From contig NZ_CP060395.1 in the NCBI RefSeq assembly GCF_015840335.1, forward strand, positions 3,137,277 through 3,201,276: DNA of 64,000 nucleotides, in the 5' to 3' direction. How positions within the stretch are numbered: position 1 is the first letter of the stretch; each line of letters starts with the position of its first letter. The position numbers were made by a program, and so were the translations under genes. The notes beneath the pieces were generated by a model. That model worked only from the letters and a program-made list of their open reading frames with translations. It was not told the origin of the DNA and made no database searches. Source of the DNA: Synechococcus sp. CBW1108 (GTDB taxonomy: Bacteria > Cyanobacteriota > Cyanobacteriia > PCC-6307 > Cyanobiaceae). Below are positions 59,656 to 64,000 of the stretch, piece by piece.

Positions 59656-59756
59656 AGAAAGATCTGACTTGGGGCCGATAGCCATGAGCTAGAAGTCGAG
59701 CTATGCAAACCCCCAGGCATTGCCTAGGGGGCAGAGATCAAGATTCCTCGAGAAGT

Positions 59757-59993
59757 TTAGAAGCAGAAGGGAAGAAACTGGGTGCGGCAGGCGGCATACC
59801 CATCCACCAATGCGCCGAGGCCGATCTGGTGGGCGATGCCAAAGCCGGTGAGGCCTTCCACCACGATGCCGATCACAATGCCGAGCATGGCGGCGCGGCC
59901 GTTAAACAGTTCAGCTCGCTTGAGCTGCTCCATGTGGATCAGTTGCTCAGCACGATGCTGGAACCACTTGTCGTTTGCAGGAGTGTTCGTCAT
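59757..59993 (-). CDS. hli: High-light-inducible protein (chlorophyll a/b-binding-like)
   Basis: The 78-residue protein has the single-helix Hli motif AELFNGRAAMLGIVIGIVVE, with the Glu, Asn, Arg and Met residues that bind chlorophyll in LHC-like proteins, followed by a second hydrophobic part. It protects photosystem II and chlorophyll intermediates in thylakoid membranes. It belongs to a group of four small minus-strand genes. Confidence 0.92.
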   Translation of the reverse strand: MTNTPANDKWFQHRAEQLIHMEQLKRAELFNGRAAMLGIVIGIVVEGLTGFGIAHQIGLGALVDGYAACRTQFLPFCF

Positions 59994-60047
59994 GGATTTG
60001 GGGCGATGAGCAATTCTTGAAACGCTTGATTGATAAGAAGGCCAGTG

Positions 60048-60125
60048 TCAATCAGCAAGATCGGGTTGGTTTAGAGACCCGATCAGCCAGGCTCCGATCA
60101 GGAAGAAGGTGAGGGCTGAAATCAT
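60048..60125 (-). CDS. 25-residue membrane peptide
   Basis: MISALTFFLIGAWLIGSLNQ is a single hydrophobic helix with a polar tail. Its ATG overlaps the stop of the upstream small gene (ATGA). Such short genes are easily missed; coupling to two Hli genes suggests a photosystem-linked role, but this is inference. Confidence 0.4.
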   Translation of the reverse strand: MISALTFFLIGAWLIGSLNQPDLAD

Positions 60126-60238
60126 CCAACCCTCTTAGCCAGGTCACTGGGGCGGCTCAGCACATAGACCGTCATTGCCGAAAGCACGGCAGTGATCAGG
60201 ACAACGGCCGTAACTGCGGCGGTGTAGTCGGTTTGCAT
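60122..60238 (-). CDS. 38-residue membrane protein in the Hli operon
   Basis: MQTDYTAAVTAVVLITAVLS begins a single membrane span followed by a short basic tail (SRPSDLAKRVG). It lies between two Hli genes on the same strand, 5 bp after the upstream one and overlapping the downstream gene, so it is probably translated with them. Confidence 0.5.
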   Translation of the reverse strand: MQTDYTAAVTAVVLITAVLSAMTVYVLSRPSDLAKRVG

Positions 60239-60243
60239 GGCGC

Positions 60244-60387
60244 TCAACCCAGCCCGATTTGGGAAAGGATGCCCTGGCCGGTAAGGAGCTCGGTGCCCAG
60301 GCCGATTACGAAGCCGAGCATGGCCAGACGGCCATTCCAGGTCTCGGCGAAGGCAACGAACCCGAAGCGGGGAGTGGACTCAGTCAT
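60244..60387 (-). CDS. hli: High-light-inducible protein, short
   Basis: The 47-residue protein reads AETWNGRLAMLGFVIGLGTE, the Hli chlorophyll-binding helix, then LLTGQGILSQIGLG. It is the first gene of the small operon and matches typical marine-type Hli proteins in size and motif. Confidence 0.93.
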   Translation of the reverse strand: MTESTPRFGFVAFAETWNGRLAMLGFVIGLGTELLTGQGILSQIGLG

Positions 60388-60603
60388 GTGCGTGACGAAG
60401 TGTTAAGGGCAATGTAACGGATTGTGAACGGATTTGGCAAGGCGGTGGCGCTGGGCCTACTGCCGCTCATTCCACGCCCAGTCGCTTCAGCACGAATTGC
60501 ATGGAGTTATCGAGGCCGCTGCATCCCTGGCCAAGCGCCAATCAAGCCGCTGCTGTCCAACCCCTGTCCAACCGGGGTGTTAGGCCATTCCCTAAAAAGT
60601 CAA

Positions 60604-60677
60604 TCGGGGCGACAGGATTCGAACCTGCGACCTAGTGCTCCCAAAGCACCCGCGCTACCAAGCTGCGCCACGCCCCG
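60604..60677 (-). tRNA. tRNA-Pro(UGG)
   Basis: On the minus strand the acceptor stem starts CGGGGCG and pairs with CGCCCCG at the 3' end. The anticodon loop TTTGGGA gives UGG, and the T-arm contains GGTTCGAATCC. No CCA is encoded directly. A tyrosine integrase lies 165 bp away on the 5' side of the tRNA. Confidence 0.97.
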
Positions 60678-60841
60678 TTCCTTCGTCATAGTAGTGGAGT
60701 GCAGGCCAGCACTGGATTCTTGCTGTGCCAACGGGTTTGGGGCTTGTAGCGGGTAGGGGCAAATGGCAGCATGTAGTGGCTGGATATCACTTGGATATCA
60801 CTAGCCCGTCACTTTTCTGTCACTAGCGCCGCAGGGGCCCC

Positions 60842-62053
60842 ATGACCCGTCGATCCGACGCCCCACCATGGGTGCAGGGCTTAAGGGCACAGCTGAAGAG
60901 CACCGTTGGCCCTGCGTACCGATTGGGGGAACAAAGCGGCAAGGCGAAGCTTGACGTCCGATACGCCGACGGCACCAGAGGAACAGCGGTTCTTCCCGTC
61001 TTGTGGGTGCCGGGCCAGGCTCGCCACATACAGGAGGTTGTGGAGCGCGTAGCCCAACAGCTTGCTATGGGCCTCACCCTGCGCCAGGCACTAGAGGTGA
61101 TCCGTGGCAAGGCCGTGCCCCCACCTGAACGTGGCATCGCCCCCGTAGGTATGGAGTTGTTGGCCGCGTGGGAAGCCTTCGGGGTCCACAAGGTCCATCG
61201 GACCGGCCAAATCAAAGCCAGCACATGGATTGTCGACTACGGCAAGTCGGCTAAACGTCTTCAGGTTGTCGCTGGCAAGGCAGTTGACGCCAAGTCACTG
61301 TTGACCCTGGCCGGAGAGGCTTGGCCGCCGGGGTCCCGCCGTCGCCAGGTGGTTTTGCAGCATCTCGCCGCAATGTGCCGCTGGGGAGTCGAAAACGACC
61401 TCTTGCAGGCTGATCGCTGGACCCCACCCCCCAGCCTGAAGAGCTACGTCGGTGAAAAACGAGCCGGGCGAGTGGATGGAATTCCCCTTAACGACGATCA
61501 GATCCTTGGCCTGCTCAATGGTCTGCCGCAGGACACGGCAGGGCAGAGGTGGAATTACGCCATTCAGCTGATGGCTGCCTACGGCCTACGGCCAGTCGAA
61601 TTGCTGCACCTGCGCATGGAACCGGCCGGAGGCCTGTGGTGCGACTACATAAAACGAAGTGGCGGGGGATCGACGAGGCCACGCCAGCTCCGGGCCCTGC
61701 ACCCTGAGTGGGAAGTCGAATGGAGGTTGCGCGAACGAATCGAGGCGGGTGAGCCGTTGCCACCGTTCGGAGGCGGGGTGGCTGATGCCGCTCGTCGTTA
61801 CCTAAGCCGGCAACAGGCATGGATGGATCTGGCCACCTCAGGAGCTACCTGCTACGGATTCCGGCACGGGTATGCCCTACGTGCGCACCAGACATACGGC
61901 CTAAGCCCGCGGGTGGCGGCAGCACTGATGGGGCATTCGGTCGAAACCCACTCTCGGCATTACGGCAGGTGGACCGATGAAGCGACCATCGACAGTGCGC
62001 TGGAAGCGGCCATGCAGTACCGCAAGTTGACGCAAGCGCAAGCTTCTGTATAG
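60842..62053 (+). CDS. int: Tyrosine recombinase (phage/island integrase)
   Basis: The 403-residue protein has the catalytic residues of the tyrosine recombinase family: Arg in AAYGLRPVELLHLRME, His-x2-Arg in CYGFRHGYALRAHQ, His in ALMGHSVETHSRHY and the Tyr in HYGRWTDE. The N-terminal 200 residues form the arm- and core-binding regions. It is next to tRNA-Pro and starts a plus-strand series of mobile-element genes. Confidence 0.9.
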   Translation: MTRRSDAPPWVQGLRAQLKSTVGPAYRLGEQSGKAKLDVRYADGTRGTAVLPVLWVPGQARHIQEVVERVAQQLAMGLTLRQALEVIRGKAVPPPERGIAPVGMELLAAWEAFGVHKVHRTGQIKASTWIVDYGKSAKRLQVVAGKAVDAKSLLTLAGEAWPPGSRRRQVVLQHLAAMCRWGVENDLLQADRWTPPPSLKSYVGEKRAGRVDGIPLNDDQILGLLNGLPQDTAGQRWNYAIQLMAAYGLRPVELLHLRMEPAGGLWCDYIKRSGGGSTRPRQLRALHPEWEVEWRLRERIEAGEPLPPFGGGVADAARRYLSRQQAWMDLATSGATCYGFRHGYALRAHQTYGLSPRVAAALMGHSVETHSRHYGRWTDEATIDSALEAAMQYRKLTQAQASV

Positions 62054-62189
62054 TTAAATTGCTGATGGCGTCCGCAGTCAGCACACCCGATATGGCCGGG
62101 GCCAATGCCACATGTCTGATCCTTTGATCAGGCGTGCACACATAGCAGGCATACGCAGCAGACCCTCGTTCTTTGGGAATGCACCTATG

Positions 62190-62453
62190 CCCCCTACTAA
62201 TTTTGAGTGGCTACAGCAGCAATGCCTTGCTGGAGGACCATGGCTTCGAACTGCTGATGCAGTCACGGAGCTAGGCATTAGCCGCGACACGCTGTTACGC
62301 CGTAGCCGTGATGGGTATCTCCGGGGTGGTGAACACTTCATCTCCGCAGGGCCACATCGCACCAGTCCACGCTTGTGGTCAATAGCTGCCGTGCGGGTCG
62401 CAATGGCTGGATGGACAGGAATCCATCCACCTGCAATTACTGTAAAACAGTAG
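62190..62453 (+). CDS. Small HTH (excisionase-like) protein
   Basis: The 87-residue protein, counted from MPPTNFEWLQQQ, has TADAVTELGISRDTLLRRSR, an excisionase/MerR-type helix-turn-helix. It follows the integrase on the same strand and probably controls excision or early gene expression. A longer start at 62112 is possible. Confidence 0.6.
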   Translation, partial: PPTNFEWLQQQCLAGGPWLRTADAVTELGISRDTLLRRSRDGYLRGGEHFISAGPHRTSPRLWSIAAVRVAMAGWTGIHPPAITVKQ

Positions 62454-62543
62454 AAAAACTTGCAGGCACCGCTTATCAAGCCATGCCTACAATTCCCTAC
62501 TTTTGCCTATACTATGTGTGACGCCACCAGAGACCGGAGTGCA

Positions 62544-62741
62544 ATGAACCTGCGCAATTTTGCCCAGATGGAATACCGAGGAGCGCCGTTAAACACGATG
62601 CTTCACGCCAGATTTCCGAAGACACTTGCTGTCTTCCTGAAGTCTGCGGCCATGGTCGAAGGCGTTACCGAGTCGACATTGATTCGGTACGCCTGCGAGG
62701 AGTGGGCAAGCACGCAGGGTTATTCACGCTCAGGCATCTGA
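62544..62741 (+). CDS. Small mobile-element protein, possibly ribbon-helix-helix
   Basis: The 65-residue protein has a beta-like start, then ARFPKTLAVFLKSAAMVEGV and TESTLIRYACEEWASTQG, a strand-helix-helix pattern similar to small ribbon-helix-helix regulators. It is followed by a terminator-like hairpin. Confidence 0.5.
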   Translation: MNLRNFAQMEYRGAPLNTMLHARFPKTLAVFLKSAAMVEGVTESTLIRYACEEWASTQGYSRSGI

Positions 62742-62750
62742 AAACAGGAA

Positions 62751-62780
62751 AGCCGCCCCGTGACAGGCGGCTCTCCAAAG
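62751..62780 (+). terminator. Terminator-like hairpin
   Basis: AGCCGCC and GGCGGCT form a 7-bp stem around an 8-base loop, just after the small regulator gene. The T-run is weak, so it may be only an attenuator. Confidence 0.45.
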
Positions 62781-62819
62781 GTTGCGGCACCACCAAGCAC
62801 CACCACTTAGGAGTTTACC

Positions 62820-63344
62820 GTGAAAAGGATTACTAGTCTCGCCACTGCGGACTTACTGGAAGATTGGGCAGAACCGATCGACTTTGACCTGGTTCTAGGT
62901 CCATTCAAGCTCGGAAACCTCAATCCACGCCTACCGGCAGATGGGGTGAATCTCCGAGACGTCATGCCGCCCGAGCCCATGCAGGGGCGTTGCGAATCGT
63001 GGGAGGAGATCCGCCAACGCGCTGAGAGCTACGCCCGCTCCGAATTTGGTTACCGCGACCAGCACCCCTACCGCTCGATCACTGCGGAATCGCGGCTGAT
63101 GGTGGGGACGTTGGCCCTGCCGGAGAAGCTCCTACAGGGGACTTTCAAGCGACTTTTTGGGGAGACGACTGAACACCCCACCACCTGGCAGGTCCGGGCC
63201 GTGGCGTTTGCGCTCTTCAATCCGCCGATGGCGTTTTGGGGAAGTGAGAGCTGGGCAGAGGTCTGCCATCGAGCCGATATGTACGCCAAGCGGCGGGAGC
63301 GGATCACCGCTCAGATCAAGAAACTGCTGGCGTTGGGGGAGTGA
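62820..63344 (+). CDS. Mobile-element protein, unknown function
   Basis: The 174-residue protein begins at a GTG preceded by a TAGGAG ribosome binding site. It is soluble with helical segments (WEEIRQRAESYARSEFGYRD; ESWAEVCHRADMYAKRRERI) and no recognised motif. Its stop overlaps the ATG of the next gene (TGATG). It lies directly upstream of the primase-like gene, suggesting a replication or regulatory role in the element. Confidence 0.6.
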   Translation: MKRITSLATADLLEDWAEPIDFDLVLGPFKLGNLNPRLPADGVNLRDVMPPEPMQGRCESWEEIRQRAESYARSEFGYRDQHPYRSITAESRLMVGTLALPEKLLQGTFKRLFGETTEHPTTWQVRAVAFALFNPPMAFWGSESWAEVCHRADMYAKRRERITAQIKKLLALGE

Positions 63345-64000
63345 TGCTGAGACTTGGAGAGGAGCTACAGGCGCTGGTGGAAGCTGCCGAGCAGCCTGTG
63401 TTGATCGACGTTGAGCAGGCCCAGCGCATGCTTGACGTCCTGGGATTGCCGCGTGATGAGCCAGTGATCCTCAGCCGTTGGTGGAAGGACGGCGACAGGC
63501 TAAACATGAACCACTACCCGCGAAAGAACGCAGGGGACGGGTACGACTGGGCGGCCCTGCAGGTCGAACGGTTCTATGAAGCTGTTGCCGCTGAATTTCG
63601 GCCAGGGATCGACAGCTTTGGGTTTGTGCCTGAGCGAGGAGGGATCGCTTATGACAAACGCAAAGAGATCACCGAAGTCCGGTTTCTGAAATACGAGATC
63701 GACGATGCGTCGATGAGCCTTGAGGAGCAGTTCGAGACGTGGCGTCGAGCAGGGCTGCCACCGCCGACGTTGGTGCTTTTCACCGGCGGCAAGTCGCTGC
63801 ACTTTTGGTGGCGGCTGAAGACACCGCTGCCATTGGATGAAGGGATCGTGGCGTTGAAGCGGTTACAGGAGGCAATTCGGCAGGCCACGCCGGGCGTCAA
63901 GCTCGATCCAAAGATGGAGAGCCCTGCGCAGCCGATGCGGTTGGCGGGTGGCATCCATCCCGGAACACGGCAGAGGAGCACCATCTACGCCGCCGATGGT
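63344..64000 (+). CDS. Primase-like replication protein of the mobile element, 5' part
   Basis: The visible 219 residues run off the right edge. The text LVLFTGGKSLHFWWRLKTPL resembles the core of archaeo-eukaryotic-type primase domains of plasmids and phages, and PAQPMRLAGGIHPGTRQRST is a typical following strand-turn. Upstream, YEIDDASMSLEEQFETWRRA fits the same group. Such proteins often carry a helicase domain further on, comparable to the fragment at the left edge of the window. Confidence 0.65.
   Translation, partial: MLRLGEELQALVEAAEQPVLIDVEQAQRMLDVLGLPRDEPVILSRWWKDGDRLNMNHYPRKNAGDGYDWAALQVERFYEAVAAEFRPGIDSFGFVPERGGIAYDKRKEITEVRFLKYEIDDASMSLEEQFETWRRAGLPPPTLVLFTGGKSLHFWWRLKTPLPLDEGIVALKRLQEAIRQATPGVKLDPKMESPAQPMRLAGGIHPGTRQRSTIYAADG

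Noticed and set aside
60604-60677. tRNA-Pro as a proven attachment site
   Set aside because: The integrase is on the 5' side of the tRNA and I found no second copy of the tRNA end in the window, so the attachment site is only a possibility.

Overview
The window looks like an accessory region of a unicellular, high-GC picocyanobacterium (Synechococcus/Cyanobium type). The evidence is a psbA (D1) 3' fragment, Hli proteins, a Nif11-domain protein and DUF1651 proteins. It is dominated by a type III-B-like CRISPR-Cas system with many cyclic-nucleotide signalling accessories, cut up by insertion sequences and decaying genes.

Layout. 1-5.5 kb: the C-terminus of a plasmid/phage-type helicase protein, a short NAD-type DNA ligase with an HTH partner, small cyanobacterial genes, and remnants of a ChrR-type cupin, a 3-methyladenine DNA glycosylase carrying a 50-bp palindromic element, and psbA. 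5.9-14.6 kb (minus strand): compact cas10, cmr3-like, cmr4-like, cmr5-like, a large TIGR03986-type RAMP with a 41-codon internal duplication, then two translationally coupled CARF genes. 15.1-16.7 kb: a nonsense-mutated cas1, a truncated cas2 and a 4-repeat CRISPR array. 16.6-19.2 kb: leader, cas2, cas1 and a divergent kinase-like gene. This module returns, apparently identical over 2,545 bp and inverted, at 50.3-52.9 kb, where it carries the main CRISPR array.

21-36 kb (plus strand): a second CARF pair, a polytopic membrane protein, a DUF1874/Crn2-type cA4 ring nuclease, a 5'-nucleotidase-like HAD protein, a second copy of the membrane protein, a beta-barrel/coiled-coil/membrane-anchor protein and a P-loop kinase-wHTH-WYL fusion. 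This is the best candidate for an undescribed signalling/ancillary module. An IS66-type element, itself holding an IS5-type element, sits inside it; both insertions have exact target duplications. 36-48 kb: an IS pile-up (IS3 remnant, an IS5/IS1182-like element, IS1182, IS21) around a second P-loop kinase-wHTH-WYL gene. 48-50.3 kb: decayed sigma-like and lysozyme-like genes and an APE2256-type CARF protein. 53-58 kb: small genes in and after the array, two more beta-barrel/coiled-coil genes (one with an in-frame TAG) and a second, frameshifted Crn2 homologue at the end of a membrane-protein operon. 58-64 kb: an HD hydrolase, a UmuD-like protein lacking catalytic residues, Hli genes, tRNA-Pro(UGG), a tyrosine integrase and the start of a mobile element ending in a primase-like gene.

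How it may work together: Cas10 keeps the GGDD cyclase motif but has no HD domain, so the output is expected to be cyclic oligoadenylate. Four CARF proteins with a C-terminal Arg-x6-His (HEPN-like) motif, plus one APE2256-type CARF protein, would sense it, and Crn2 proteins would clear cA4. Membrane-anchored partners and WYL-domain proteins may be further effectors or regulators. Several components carry single nonsense or frameshift lesions, so parts of the system appear recently disabled. No cas6 was seen.
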